Source of the DNA: an uncultured Anaerolineales bacterium | GTDB lineage: Bacteria; Chloroflexota; Anaerolineae; Aggregatilineales; Aggregatilineaceae | Length of the DNA stretch: 64,000 nucleotides | Assembly (NCBI GenBank): GCA_937135955.1 | Contig: CAKZOB010000055.1 | Span: 43,185 to 107,184 of the forward strand | Reading direction: 5' to 3' | Shown: positions 42,095-51,018 of the stretch, one piece after another | Layout of the letters: each line of letters begins with the position of its first letter | Numbering within the stretch: the first letter of the stretch is position 1 | The notes under the pieces: model-generated | The model's database searches: none | What the model was told of the DNA's origin: nothing | The model's input: only the letters and a program-made list of their open reading frames with translations | Position numbers and translations under genes: made by a program

Positions 42095-43138
42095 ATGGCA
42101 GCCCAACCGAGCAGCAACGGATACCTGGTGGGGTCGAACCTGGAGCGCGTCTTGCGAGCCGGCCATTTCGCCGTCACCGCTGAGCTGGGACCGCCGCAGA
42201 GCGCCGACGGGGACGTGATCCGCAAGAAAGCGGCGCTACTGAAAGGCTGCTGCGATGCGGTCAACATCACCGACAATCAGACGGCCATCGTGCGCATGTC
42301 CAGCATCGGCGCGGGGGCCATTGTCGTGCAGGAAGGGTTGGAACCGGTCATTCAAATGACCTGCCGCGACCGCAATCGCCTGGCCATTCAGAGCGATCTG
42401 CTGGGCGCATATGCCCTGGGGATGCGCAATGTGTTGTGTCTGTCCGGCGATCATCAGAGCTTTGGCAATCATCCGTCGGCCAAGAATGTCTTCGATCTGG
42501 ACTCGATCCAGTTGGTGCAGATGGTGGCTGCCATGCGCGATGCGAAGGTCTTCCAGTGTGGCGAGCCATTCAAAGGGCAGGAGCCGCGTTTCTTCGTGGG
42601 GGCTGCCGCCGCGCCCTTCGCCGCTCCGGTGGAGTTCCGTCCCTACCGCCTGGCAAAGAAGGTCAAGGCGGGGGCGAACTTCATTCAGACGCAGTTGATC
42701 TACGATATCCCGGCCTTCAAGGCGTTCATGGAGAAAGTGCGGCAGATGGGGCTGCACGAACAGGTGTATATCCTGGCCGGCGTTGGCCCCCTCAAAAGCC
42801 CGGCCATGGCCCGCTACATGAAGGACAGCGTGCCCGGCCTGTGGGTGCCCGACGAATTCATCGAACGCATGGAGGCGGCGGGCGCGCCCTGGGCGGACAT
42901 CCCCAAGGATCAACTGAGCAAGGAGGACAAAAAAGCGCGCGCCGATGCTTGGAAGCAGGAGGGCATCTGCATCTGCATCGAGCTGATCCAGCAAGTCCGC
43001 GAGATCGAGGGCGTGGCTGGAGTGCACATCATGGCCATCGAGTGGGAAGAGGCTGTCCGTCCCATCGTCGAGGGGGCGGGGCTGTTGCCGCGGCCTGACG
43101 TGTCTGCCGCGCCCGCGCAGGAGGCCCACCATGACTGA
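42095..43138 (+). CDS. metF: 5,10-methylenetetrahydrofolate reductase
   Basis: Reduces methylene-THF to methyl-THF, a step of the methyl branch of the Wood-Ljungdahl pathway and of methionine synthesis. The 347-residue TIM-barrel flavoprotein has the family blocks VTAELGPPQSADGD (catalytic Glu region), DAVNITDNQ, QMTCRDRNRLAIQSDLLGAYALG, LCLSGDH, and GANFIQTQLIYD. It is longer at the C-terminus than E. coli MetF. It follows metV by five bases and overlaps the hdrC-hdrB fusion by eight. The neighbours suggest that its electrons come from the MvhD/HdrABC assembly rather than directly from NADH, as proposed for Moorella-type MetFV. Confidence 0.94.
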   Translation: MAAQPSSNGYLVGSNLERVLRAGHFAVTAELGPPQSADGDVIRKKAALLKGCCDAVNITDNQTAIVRMSSIGAGAIVVQEGLEPVIQMTCRDRNRLAIQSDLLGAYALGMRNVLCLSGDHQSFGNHPSAKNVFDLDSIQLVQMVAAMRDAKVFQCGEPFKGQEPRFFVGAAAAPFAAPVEFRPYRLAKKVKAGANFIQTQLIYDIPAFKAFMEKVRQMGLHEQVYILAGVGPLKSPAMARYMKDSVPGLWVPDEFIERMEAAGAPWADIPKDQLSKEDKKARADAWKQEGICICIELIQQVREIEGVAGVHIMAIEWEEAVRPIVEGAGLLPRPDVSAAPAQEAHHD

Positions 43139-44573
43139 GGCCATCACGCCCACATCGTTCAGCCCGGAACTGGCCCGGCGCATTCAGGACAAGCTTGGGC
43201 AGAATGTGTACCTGTGCTATCAGTGCGTCAAGTGCACCAGCGGGTGCCCGGTCGCTGAATTCTTCGACTGGCAGCCCAATCAGATCATGCGGGCTTTGCA
43301 ACTGGGGCAGGAAGACATCGCCCTGAATGCCCAAACGCCCTGGCTGTGCGCTGCCTGCCAGACGTGCAGCACGCGCTGCCCGCAGGGATTGGACATCACC
43401 GGCATCATGGAATTCCTGACGCGCGAAGCGCGCGCACGGGGCATCAGCCCGCCCGTGCCACAGGTGACGATCTTCAACGAAGCCTTTCTGCGCGAAGTGC
43501 GCCTGTGGGGCCGCGCCTACGAACTGGGCCTGATGGCCGAACTGAAACTGCGCACGCGCAACTTCAGCGACGATATAGACCTGGGCGTGAAGATGCTGCG
43601 CAAGCGCAAACTGGCTTTTCTGCCCCACCGTGTTCGCCCGCCGCGCAAGGTCAGGCCCGTGGTGGGCGCAGCGCAGGCCGTGGCCTACTATCCGGGCTGT
43701 TCGCTGCACTCGACGGCCCGCGAATATCACGAATCCACGCGGGCGGTGTGCCAGGCGCTGGAGATCGCCCTGGTGGAGCCAGCCGGCTGGATTTGCTGCG
43801 GGAGTTCGGCAGCGCATCGCGCTGATCCGGAGGCCGCCCTACGTCTGCCGCTGGAAAACCTGGCGCTGATCGAAAAGGGCGGCTTCAAAGAGGTGACCAT
43901 GCCTTGCGCGGCCTGCTTCAACCGGCACAAAGCCGCGCAGTTCGAGATTCGTCACGACAGCGCCCGCAAGGCAGAGATGGACAGTGCGCTCGGCTATACC
44001 TATCGGGACACGGTCGTCGTCAATACGCTGATTGACACCATCCTGGGCCGCGTGGGCGCGGAAGGGGTCACCGCCAGGGTGCAGCGCCCGCTGCAGGGGC
44101 TGCGCGTGGTGTGCTACTATGGCTGCCTGCTCACCCGCCCGCCGGAGGTCACCGAAGCACCTCACCCCGAAAATCCGACCGGCATGGACTCGCTGGTGAA
44201 GGCGCTGGGGGCAGAGGTGATAGACTGGTCGTACAAGACGACGTGTTGCGGGGCAGCCCATTCCCTGACGCGCCCCGATATTGTGCTGCACCTGAGCGGT
44301 GAGCTGATCCGGCAGGCACGCGCCGCCGGAGCCGATGCCATCGCGGTAGCCTGTCCGCTGTGCCATACCAATCTCGACGCGCGTCAGTTTCAGATGGCGC
44401 TGGACGCGCCTATGCCAGTGTTGTACTTCACGCAACTGATGGCGCTGGCCTTTGCGTTGCCAGAGAAAGCCTGCGCCCTGAACAAGAACCTGGTCGATCC
44501 GCGACCTCTGCTGGAGCAAAAAGGGTTGCTCGGCTTTTACCAGACCAGCCCCCGGACGGGCGCGTCCGTCTAG
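43131..44573 (+). CDS. HdrC-HdrB fusion subunit of heterodisulfide-reductase-like complex
   Basis: 480 residues. The N-terminal HdrC part has two 4Fe-4S motifs (C29/32/35/39 in YLCYQCVKCTSGCP and C73/76/79/83 in WLCAACQTCSTRCP). The C-terminal HdrB part carries two CCG domains, YYPGCSLH...ICCGSSAAHR...MPCAACFN and CYYGCLLTRP...TTCCGAAHS...ACPLCHTNL, which hold non-cubane 4Fe-4S clusters in methanogen HdrB. In methanogens this unit reduces CoM-S-S-CoB. In bacteria lacking those cofactors it more likely passes electrons to the MetFV reductase or a disulfide. Its start overlaps metF by eight bases. HdrC and HdrB are usually separate genes; the fusion is the odd point here. Confidence 0.9.
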   Translation: MTEAITPTSFSPELARRIQDKLGQNVYLCYQCVKCTSGCPVAEFFDWQPNQIMRALQLGQEDIALNAQTPWLCAACQTCSTRCPQGLDITGIMEFLTREARARGISPPVPQVTIFNEAFLREVRLWGRAYELGLMAELKLRTRNFSDDIDLGVKMLRKRKLAFLPHRVRPPRKVRPVVGAAQAVAYYPGCSLHSTAREYHESTRAVCQALEIALVEPAGWICCGSSAAHRADPEAALRLPLENLALIEKGGFKEVTMPCAACFNRHKAAQFEIRHDSARKAEMDSALGYTYRDTVVVNTLIDTILGRVGAEGVTARVQRPLQGLRVVCYYGCLLTRPPEVTEAPHPENPTGMDSLVKALGAEVIDWSYKTTCCGAAHSLTRPDIVLHLSGELIRQARAAGADAIAVACPLCHTNLDARQFQMALDAPMPVLYFTQLMALAFALPEKACALNKNLVDPRPLLEQKGLLGFYQTSPRTGASV

Positions 44574-44655
44574 CCCGCCGGGGGCACCGTCCAGCGCTAC
44601 CGGGCGCACGGCATCCGGCGCGCTCGCCCCGCCGGTCAAAGCAGGGGGTCTGGCC

Positions 44656-45216
44656 GTGGTTCCGGTTGATTTGCTCGATACACTGCATCAGGCCTGGGAG
44701 GCTGTGTGCTGTACCTACGATATCAGCGCGCCGCTGCCCGATATGACCGCCCTGTTCGAAGGAGCCGATCCCTCTGCGCCTGCGCAGGCCGCCGAAACTG
44801 TGCTGGCAAATATGCTGACCGAGGCGATGGAAAACGTCAGTCGCTTTTCGCCCTGGTATCGGCAACCGGTGTGGGCTTTTGGATTGGAGCGGTCGCACGC
44901 GCCCCCCGGAGCGCCTTCCCACTGGGCGCTGACGCCGCGCGCTCTGCAAGACTGGCAACCCGCGTTGCGGGCGTTGACACGGGCCATCGAGCGGAATATC
45001 GGCCTGATCCTCTCCGCCAGGGTGATCGCCAGCCTGGACGCTCAGCCCCCGCCCGACGAAGACCCCTGTGTGATGGCCGCTTGCCTGTGCACCCCCCCGC
45101 GCGTGATTCTGATCAACCGCTCTGTCCTGGAGAAGGCGCAGATTCGTTGCGAAAGTTGCCGCGAACTGTTCCAGGAAGTCGAAGAGGGGCTGGATGTAGA
45201 CCGTTGGGAGCAGTGA
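44656..45216 (+). CDS. hypothetical protein at the end of the Hdr/MetFV cluster
   Basis: A 186-residue soluble protein read from GTG 44656, preceded by AGGGGG. No family recognised. The sequence is mostly helical with several Trp residues (FSPWYRQPVWAFGLE). The C-terminal third is Cys-rich: CVMAACLC and IRCESCRELF, seven Cys in about 50 residues, possibly a metal or Fe-S site. It follows the hdrC-hdrB gene by 82 bases on the same strand and faces the glycosyltransferase cluster, so it may be a small accessory or assembly factor for the complex. That is only a guess from position and Cys content. Confidence 0.55.
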   Translation: MVPVDLLDTLHQAWEAVCCTYDISAPLPDMTALFEGADPSAPAQAAETVLANMLTEAMENVSRFSPWYRQPVWAFGLERSHAPPGAPSHWALTPRALQDWQPALRALTRAIERNIGLILSARVIASLDAQPPPDEDPCVMAACLCTPPRVILINRSVLEKAQIRCESCRELFQEVEEGLDVDRWEQ

Positions 45217-45256
45217 CGGCAGGCTCGTTCGAGCCAGAGCAGGCTTTCTTCCCCGC

Positions 45257-46432
45257 CTATCGTCTCCGCACCATCTCGTAGATGTGCAGCAGCTGCGCGT
45301 AGTTGCGCTCGGCGGTGTATTTCTGTTCGTACTCGCGGCGGGCAGCGCGCCCCATCGCGGCCATTTCCGCCGGATGATCCCAGGCCCAACGCACTTTGGC
45401 GGCCAGGTCTGCCGGGTCGCCGGCGGTGAAATGTAGCCCTGTCGCCCCGTCGGTCACGATCTCGGCCATGACGCCCGCCCGCGAGGCGATCACCGGCACG
45501 CCGCAGGCGAAGGCTTCAACTGCGACGAGGCCGAACGTCTCGTAGTAGCCCAGCGACGGCCAGACTAGGAAGCGCGCGCCCTTGACAAGCTGCATCAGCG
45601 CTTCTGATGATAGCCGCCCGACGACCTCAACTGTCCCCAATGCAGCAGCCCGCGCCGTCACTTCTCCCTCAAGCGGCCCCTCACCTCGTATTTTGAGTGG
45701 GATCGCGCCAGCCTGTTCCCACGCGGCCAGCAACACACGTACACCCTTTACCGGCTCCAGCCTGCCCACATAGAGCGCATAGTCCCCTGGCTCGTGTTCG
45801 CGCGGCAAAGGATCGGGCGCGACGAAGTGCGGCTTGACGACCAGTTTGTGCGCAGGCAGACCCCCTGCGATGAACTTCTGCCGGTAGAACTCTGTGGAAG
45901 CGATGTAGCAGTCCACCCTCAGTGTCCACGTCTTGCGCCAACGGTGTATGGTCAGCATCGCTGCAACTGCCGCCGTCTGAAGGCGAGAGTCGCGGTAACA
46001 AGCGTGAACAATGCCCGGCCAGGGCGGAGTTTTGCCCAGACAGTCTTGGCAGGCGTTCCCATGGCGGGTGAAGGTCGCTGCCGGGCATAACAGCCGGGGG
46101 TTATACAACGACTGCACCACCGGCACGCCCGCCTCATGGCAGGCGGTGTACGCCGCCGGGGAGATCATGAAGTGCGTGTTGTGGAAGTGCGCCACGTCTG
46201 GCTTTTCCGCTGCGATCAGCGCGCGCAGGTCGCGCACAGCGTCGCGCGCCCAGATCATGCGCAGGGGGAGCGAGGCTTTGGCGACAGGGGAAAAGTCGCG
46301 CACCTCAGCATTGGAGCGCGTGTAGGTGAGCACAGTATGCCCATGCTCGCGCAGCAGGGCCGCTTCGCGCGCGAAGACGGTGTCCTCGCCGCCAGGCTGC
46401 TGGTAGTGATTATGGACGAGCAAGACTTTCAT
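45257..46432 (-). CDS. glycosyltransferase family 4
   Basis: A 391-residue GT-B fold enzyme that transfers a sugar from a nucleotide-sugar donor. The N-terminal block VLLVHNHYQQPGGEDTVF is typical of the family. The C-terminal donor-binding domain has YVGRLEPVKG and the EX7E motif region (GYYETFGLVAVEAFACGVPVIAS). HNTHFMISP and CYRDSRLQT lie in the acceptor domain. The ATG at 46430-46432 starts directly at the first beta strand; a longer in-frame extension upstream lacks homology. It overlaps the preceding gene by 23 bases, showing tight coupling in the minus-strand glycan cluster. Sugar specificity unknown. Confidence 0.88.
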   Translation of the reverse strand: MKVLLVHNHYQQPGGEDTVFAREAALLREHGHTVLTYTRSNAEVRDFSPVAKASLPLRMIWARDAVRDLRALIAAEKPDVAHFHNTHFMISPAAYTACHEAGVPVVQSLYNPRLLCPAATFTRHGNACQDCLGKTPPWPGIVHACYRDSRLQTAAVAAMLTIHRWRKTWTLRVDCYIASTEFYRQKFIAGGLPAHKLVVKPHFVAPDPLPREHEPGDYALYVGRLEPVKGVRVLLAAWEQAGAIPLKIRGEGPLEGEVTARAAALGTVEVVGRLSSEALMQLVKGARFLVWPSLGYYETFGLVAVEAFACGVPVIASRAGVMAEIVTDGATGLHFTAGDPADLAAKVRWAWDHPAEMAAMGRAARREYEQKYTAERNYAQLLHIYEMVRRR

Positions 46433-47237
46433 CGCGCTGCCCGGCGAACGGATTGTCGCGCCCCCACCAGTAACAGCCAGTCGCCAGCTTCCAGGCGATA
46501 CGTGTCCCTTTGGCGAGTACCTTTTTGACGCGCAGCGAATAGAGTGGCTCGTCGCCAATGTAGCGGCGACGCATGATCCGATCCTCGGCGTTGCTCTCGG
46601 CGCGGCGGGCCTGATTTTTCTGCTGCGGATAGAAGCGCATCCGCGACCAGTAGCGGCGGACGTGATACAGCCTGGTCACGTCAGCGAAGCGAATCCACAG
46701 GTCGGCGTCCATGGCCAGGTCGAACGCCTTATCCAGCCCGCCCACCTGTCGGTAGAGGCTCATGCGCCAGAAAGTGGACGGCTGCGGGATGAAGTTGTAA
46801 TCATACGTCCAGATGAAGCGGTTGAAGGCGTGCTCGCGCTTGGGGCGGATGGGACGCCCGTCAATGTCAATCCACGAACTGTCCCCATAGACAACCTGCG
46901 CCTGCGGATGTGTGTCGAAAAACTGTGCAACTTCGCGCAGCGTCCAGGGTTCGTGCAGGTCATCGGAGCACAGCCAGCCGCCGATCTCGCCCGTCGCGCG
47001 GTCGAAGCCCTTGATCAGGGCGTGCGTCTGCCCTTCGTCCGGCTCGCTGACCCAGTAGGCCAGGCGATCGGCGTAGCGCTGCACGATCTCGAGGGTGTTG
47101 TCGGTCGAGCCGCCGTCAATGAGCAGTACTTCCAGGTTGGGGTAGTGCTGATCGAACAGGCTGCGCAGCGTCGCTTCGATGAAGCGCCCCTGATTATAGG
47201 ATGGGATGACAATGCTGATACGGGGCCAGGTGTCCAT
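46410..47237 (-). CDS. glycosyltransferase family 2
   Basis: A 275-residue GT-A fold enzyme. Signatures: ISIVIPSYNQGRFIEATLRSL at the start, LLIDGGSTDNTLEI, the DXD-like metal-binding region GGWLCSDDLHEPW, and DADLWIRFADV. No membrane segment. It lies 25 bases downstream of a GT4 gene on the minus strand and overlaps the next GT4. Probably adds one sugar to a surface glycan on the cytoplasmic face. Donor and acceptor unknown. Confidence 0.9.
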   Translation of the reverse strand: MDTWPRISIVIPSYNQGRFIEATLRSLFDQHYPNLEVLLIDGGSTDNTLEIVQRYADRLAYWVSEPDEGQTHALIKGFDRATGEIGGWLCSDDLHEPWTLREVAQFFDTHPQAQVVYGDSSWIDIDGRPIRPKREHAFNRFIWTYDYNFIPQPSTFWRMSLYRQVGGLDKAFDLAMDADLWIRFADVTRLYHVRRYWSRMRFYPQQKNQARRAESNAEDRIMRRRYIGDEPLYSLRVKKVLAKGTRIAWKLATGCYWWGRDNPFAGQRDESLARP

Positions 47238-47261
47238 GTTCTGGGTCTCCTCGTCCAGGCA

Positions 47262-48554
47262 TCACTTGCTGAGCACTTCATGATAGAGCGCCTCGTAGCG
47301 GCGCGCAATTAGCGTCAGCTCGTATTCGCGTTCGACTTTACGCCGCGCGGCCTCGGCCAACGCCCGGCGGCGCAGTTCGTCTTGGAGCACCCAGCTAATA
47401 CCGTGCGCCAGGTCTGCTTCGTCGAAGGGGCGGGCCAGATAGCCCGTCTGCTGGTGCGCGATCAGGTCGGGCATCCCGCCGATGTCGAAAGCCACGCATG
47501 GCACGCCGCAGGCCAGCGCTTCCAGCACCGTGTTGGGGAAGTTATCCTGCCGGGAGGGGGCCACGAAGACATCCGCCGCCGAATACAGCAGGGACAGGCT
47601 GAGGTCATCGTGCAGGCTGCCCACATAAGTGGCTGGGAAGCCCAGGTCGGGCTGGTCAGCCGGTTCGGACGCGCCGAAGACAACCAGATGGAAGTGAGCA
47701 TTCGCCGCAGATCGAGTCAGCAGGTGCAGCGCACCCTGCAGGTGATTGAAGCCCTTCAGAGGGTCACTGGTACTGTGCATCGCGCCGAAGAGGATCAGGC
47801 GGCGGTCGGCGGGCAGTCCCAGTAGTTGCCGCGCCAGGGCTTGCTCGTGCGGTTTGTAGCGGGCCATGTCAATGCCGTTGGGGATGACCTCGATCCGCCT
47901 GTCGCCAAACAAGGCGCTCTGTCTGGCACAATCTGCCAGCCAACGACTGAGTGCAACTATCGTCAGGTCTAGCTGCTCCCAGTGCTTGTGCTTCTGCCCC
48001 CAGACCCACCGGCTCAGGTCGCGCTCGCGATCTGAGCCAAGCTGCGGGCAGTTCCCACACGCTTGCTGATAGCGCGCGCAGTCAAGCGCACAATGGCACC
48101 CGCCAGTGAACGCCCACATATCGTGCAGCGCCCACACCAGCGGGCGCTTGAAGGTAGGCAGCGCCCGGATGGGCACAAATCCTGCGCCGATCCAGTGCAG
48201 GTGAATCACGTCCGGTTGCAGGCGGGCGACAATGGCGGGAACGCCGGTGGGCACCCAGCCTATGCTCCAGGTGAGCAATTGGCGGCGGGGATAGCGACGC
48301 AGGGGAAGCTGATCCAGATAGCCGCACGCTTTGAACACCACTTTGCGCAGGTCTTGGCGGAAACCATCCGCTGCAGCGCGAGCATCCCCCGCAGGAACAG
48401 CGAAGGCGGGATAGGTGTACGGATCGTCCCCGCTCTTGCGCCGGACGATCACACGCGAGTCGATTCCGATGGCGCGCAGTCCCAGGTGCAGGCGTTGGGC
48501 AGCGCGCGCCGCCCCGCCGCTGATGTCTTCTGCACTGAGATGCACTACGCGCAT
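47262..48554 (-). CDS. glycosyltransferase family 4
   Basis: A 430-residue GT-B glycosyltransferase beginning VVHLSAEDISGGAARAAQRL, the usual start of GT4 enzymes acting in surface polysaccharide synthesis. The middle holds HDMWAFTGGCHCALDC, CGNCPQLGS and the block VIPNGIDMARYKP. The C-terminal donor site contains FVAPSRQDNFPNTVLEALACGVPCVAFD with the EX7E-type motif. The Cys-rich CHCALDC...CGNCP segment is common in this subfamily. It sits six bases after the upstream transferase gene, second GT4 in the cluster. Confidence 0.9.
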   Translation of the reverse strand: MRVVHLSAEDISGGAARAAQRLHLGLRAIGIDSRVIVRRKSGDDPYTYPAFAVPAGDARAAADGFRQDLRKVVFKACGYLDQLPLRRYPRRQLLTWSIGWVPTGVPAIVARLQPDVIHLHWIGAGFVPIRALPTFKRPLVWALHDMWAFTGGCHCALDCARYQQACGNCPQLGSDRERDLSRWVWGQKHKHWEQLDLTIVALSRWLADCARQSALFGDRRIEVIPNGIDMARYKPHEQALARQLLGLPADRRLILFGAMHSTSDPLKGFNHLQGALHLLTRSAANAHFHLVVFGASEPADQPDLGFPATYVGSLHDDLSLSLLYSAADVFVAPSRQDNFPNTVLEALACGVPCVAFDIGGMPDLIAHQQTGYLARPFDEADLAHGISWVLQDELRRRALAEAARRKVEREYELTLIARRYEALYHEVLSK

Positions 48555-48560
48555 AAGCCG

Positions 48561-49529
48561 TCACCTCTGGGCAGCAGAACCTGTAGGGTGCACCATCTGT
48601 CGGGCGCGCCGCCAATATTGGCGCAGCCGGTTGACTGCGCGCCGGTGCAGCGGCGGCTTGAGCAGTGTTAGCTTGCTCAAGAGCCGATCGGCCTCTACAT
48701 CGCGCACGACCGTCGCTGGATGTTGCAGCGGGAATGCCATTGGCTGGGTGGGCAAGGCAGCCACACGGTTTTTGACCAGCGTGTGCGTCGCTTCTGGCCC
48801 AAAACCAATGTTCGAGATCAGGTTGTGACACGGCATGACTGACAGACCGTCGCGCGCGCGGCAGATGAATGACCACTGGTAATCCCAGGTATCTATCTGT
48901 CCCTCGTAAACACGAGTCCAAATATCACGGCGGTACTGTCGTTCTCTGGGATCGTCGAACTGGCTGAGCACGCGCTCCCGCACCTGAGTATCGGCCCACT
49001 GGCTCATGGTCACATCGTAATGTTGCCAAGCTCTGCGCCACGTCGCCCAGCCCCAGATGTGCATGTAACCGGTGAAGAAGTAGCTCGCCTGGGGGCGGTA
49101 CGCACCGCGTAACAGATTTGTCCCTGCGATCTGCATGATGCGCTCGTCGTCGCGGTATCGTTCCAGCAACTCCGCGCAGAAACGGAAAAAAGTTGGGTCG
49201 GGCAGGCAGTCATCTTCCAGAATGATGGCCTGCTCTTCATGCGCGAAAACCCAGTCCAGGCCCGACGAGATGCGGCGTTTGAGTCCCAGGTTGGTATCGG
49301 CGTGGTTGGTGAAGACCTCGCAGGGCCAGTTCACGCCCTCGATAATCGCGCGCGTCTCAGTACAGCGCGCAGCTTCGCTCTCGTCGCGCGGCCCGTCGGC
49401 GATCACATACAGCCGTCGGGGACGCGCCGCAGCGATCGCCGCGAAGACACGGCGCGTCACATCGGGACGCCGGTAGATCAGAAAGGCGACGGGGACATCG
49501 AGGGCGCTGCTGGACTCAATGTCTGTCAT
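48561..49529 (-). CDS. HlpA-like glycosyltransferase (GT2-like)
   Basis: A 322-residue protein that resembles the misnamed hemolytic protein HlpA family, which has a GT-A glycosyltransferase fold. PVAFLIYRRPDVTRRVFAAI opens the protein. RRLYVIADGPRDE and the acidic AIILEDDCLPDPTFF provide the nucleotide-sugar and metal-binding region. The later YMHIWGWATWRRAW block is strongly conserved in this family. It overlaps the flippase gene by 14 bases at its start and leads directly into GT4. A sugar transfer to lipid-linked glycan is likely; specificity unknown. Confidence 0.85.
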   Translation of the reverse strand: MTDIESSSALDVPVAFLIYRRPDVTRRVFAAIAAARPRRLYVIADGPRDESEAARCTETRAIIEGVNWPCEVFTNHADTNLGLKRRISSGLDWVFAHEEQAIILEDDCLPDPTFFRFCAELLERYRDDERIMQIAGTNLLRGAYRPQASYFFTGYMHIWGWATWRRAWQHYDVTMSQWADTQVRERVLSQFDDPRERQYRRDIWTRVYEGQIDTWDYQWSFICRARDGLSVMPCHNLISNIGFGPEATHTLVKNRVAALPTQPMAFPLQHPATVVRDVEADRLLSKLTLLKPPLHRRAVNRLRQYWRRARQMVHPTGSAAQR

Positions 49530-50880
49530 CGTTTATAACTCCGAAAGGATTGGGATAAATCAGAGCGCGCGTCTGCATTTTCCCAAAAGCGGTTAGCGCT
49601 GGGAACAACAATGAACTGATATAGGCCTGAATTCCGTACGAAACATTCGTGGCAATCGCTGACCCAATTCCTTTTAGTGGCGGAATCAGCACCAAATTCA
49701 GCAGCACGTTTGAGACTGCGCCCAGGATGCTCGCTTGCAAAGTCAGAATCTGGCGATTTTCGGATTGAACTACGGCGCTGCGCAATATACCCATGCTACT
49801 CCACACCCCTGACCAGATCAGGATCGCCAGCATTGGCGTGGCGTCGGCGAACTCTGCACCGTAGAACAGCCTGATGATGAAAGGAGCCAGGATCGTCGTA
49901 GGGATCGCCACCCCGTAGGAGAGCAGCACCATCAGATTAAGCAGGCGCTGGATGCGCTGACGGTATTCGGCGGGCGACAGGCTCTTGGAGCGGACAATGG
50001 TCGGGAAAAAGGTGGTGCGGATGGCCATTGGCACAAATAGCCAGATTTCGGATAGCTTGACGGCGGAGGCGTACAGGCCCACCTCGCGCGTGCCCTCTTC
50101 GCCGGGGATCATCTGGCCCAGCATGGTCTGGTCAATGCGCATGTAGACCATGATCGCCAGGCCCTCGATCAGCAGCGGCCAACCATCGGCCAGCAACCTT
50201 TTGGCGCGGGCCAACTGCGCGCGCCAGGCGGGCAGCGTGCCGCCCGCACGCCGGAAGACCATCAACAGCCCCAGGGCGAACAGCCCGCTTTCGATCACTG
50301 TGATCGCGGCGAAGGCCAGCAGCGACGCTCCGGCCAGGATCGCCACCACCCGTACTGCGCTGGTGATCAGCAGGGCCGCATTGCGCGCGTAGACCACGTA
50401 CCGGGCGCGCACCTGCGCGTTGAACCACTGCTCGATGACGGTGAACGCCTGGAAGATCAGCCCGCAGGCGATCACCCACACCAAGCGCTGAGTTTGCGGC
50501 TGATCCGGGCGCAGCAACATTACACCGACCGACGCCAGGGCCGCGCCGATCACCGCGCCGCCGAGCATCAGGACGAAGGCGCTGCCCAGGGTGACGTTTT
50601 CCTCGTCCGGTTTCTCGACCAGGTCGCGCATAACCAGGTTGGGCAGGCCCAGCAGTGCCAGGGGCGTGAAGAGGGCGACGAACGCCACCGCAAACGACAG
50701 CGTGCCGTACTGTTCCGGCCCCAGGTAGCGCACCACCCAGGCGTTGACGATCATCACGCTGATCAGGCGCAGCACGTTATCGGCGAAGAGCCAGCCCAGA
50801 TTCTCGACGATGCGCCGTGCGCCGGGGTAGCGAGCTTCGAATTGATGAAGCTGAGCGGTGATCTGATGCAGGTCTCTCAC
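49516..50880 (-). CDS. polysaccharide flippase (Wzx/MATE-like, MOP superfamily)
   Basis: A 454-residue polytopic membrane protein of about 12-14 segments, belonging to the RfbX/Wzx-like export family that moves undecaprenyl-linked sugar units across the membrane. Typical blocks: LFADNVLRLISVMIVNAWVVRYLGPEQYGTLSFA near the N-terminus (two adjoining motifs), VGLYASAVKLSEIW and FFPTIVR. Translation begins at GTG 50878-50880. It is the first gene of the minus-strand cluster of four glycosyltransferases, so the product is probably a surface polysaccharide or glycolipid. No polymerase or ligase gene is in the cluster, though an LCP ligase is encoded at 30206. Confidence 0.9.
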   Translation of the reverse strand: MRDLHQITAQLHQFEARYPGARRIVENLGWLFADNVLRLISVMIVNAWVVRYLGPEQYGTLSFAVAFVALFTPLALLGLPNLVMRDLVEKPDEENVTLGSAFVLMLGGAVIGAALASVGVMLLRPDQPQTQRLVWVIACGLIFQAFTVIEQWFNAQVRARYVVYARNAALLITSAVRVVAILAGASLLAFAAITVIESGLFALGLLMVFRRAGGTLPAWRAQLARAKRLLADGWPLLIEGLAIMVYMRIDQTMLGQMIPGEEGTREVGLYASAVKLSEIWLFVPMAIRTTFFPTIVRSKSLSPAEYRQRIQRLLNLMVLLSYGVAIPTTILAPFIIRLFYGAEFADATPMLAILIWSGVWSSMGILRSAVVQSENRQILTLQASILGAVSNVLLNLVLIPPLKGIGSAIATNVSYGIQAYISSLLFPALTAFGKMQTRALIYPNPFGVINDDRH

Positions 50881-51018
50881 GCGAATGATCTCTGCCAGAA
50901 TGCCCCAGACGATGACAGCATTCTAGCAAAGCTTGGCTGAATGTACGAGACCGCCTGCACCACTGCTGAGCGAAGGCAGGCCCTGTTCAGCGGTTTTTAC
51001 GAGCGGACCTGCCTTCAC

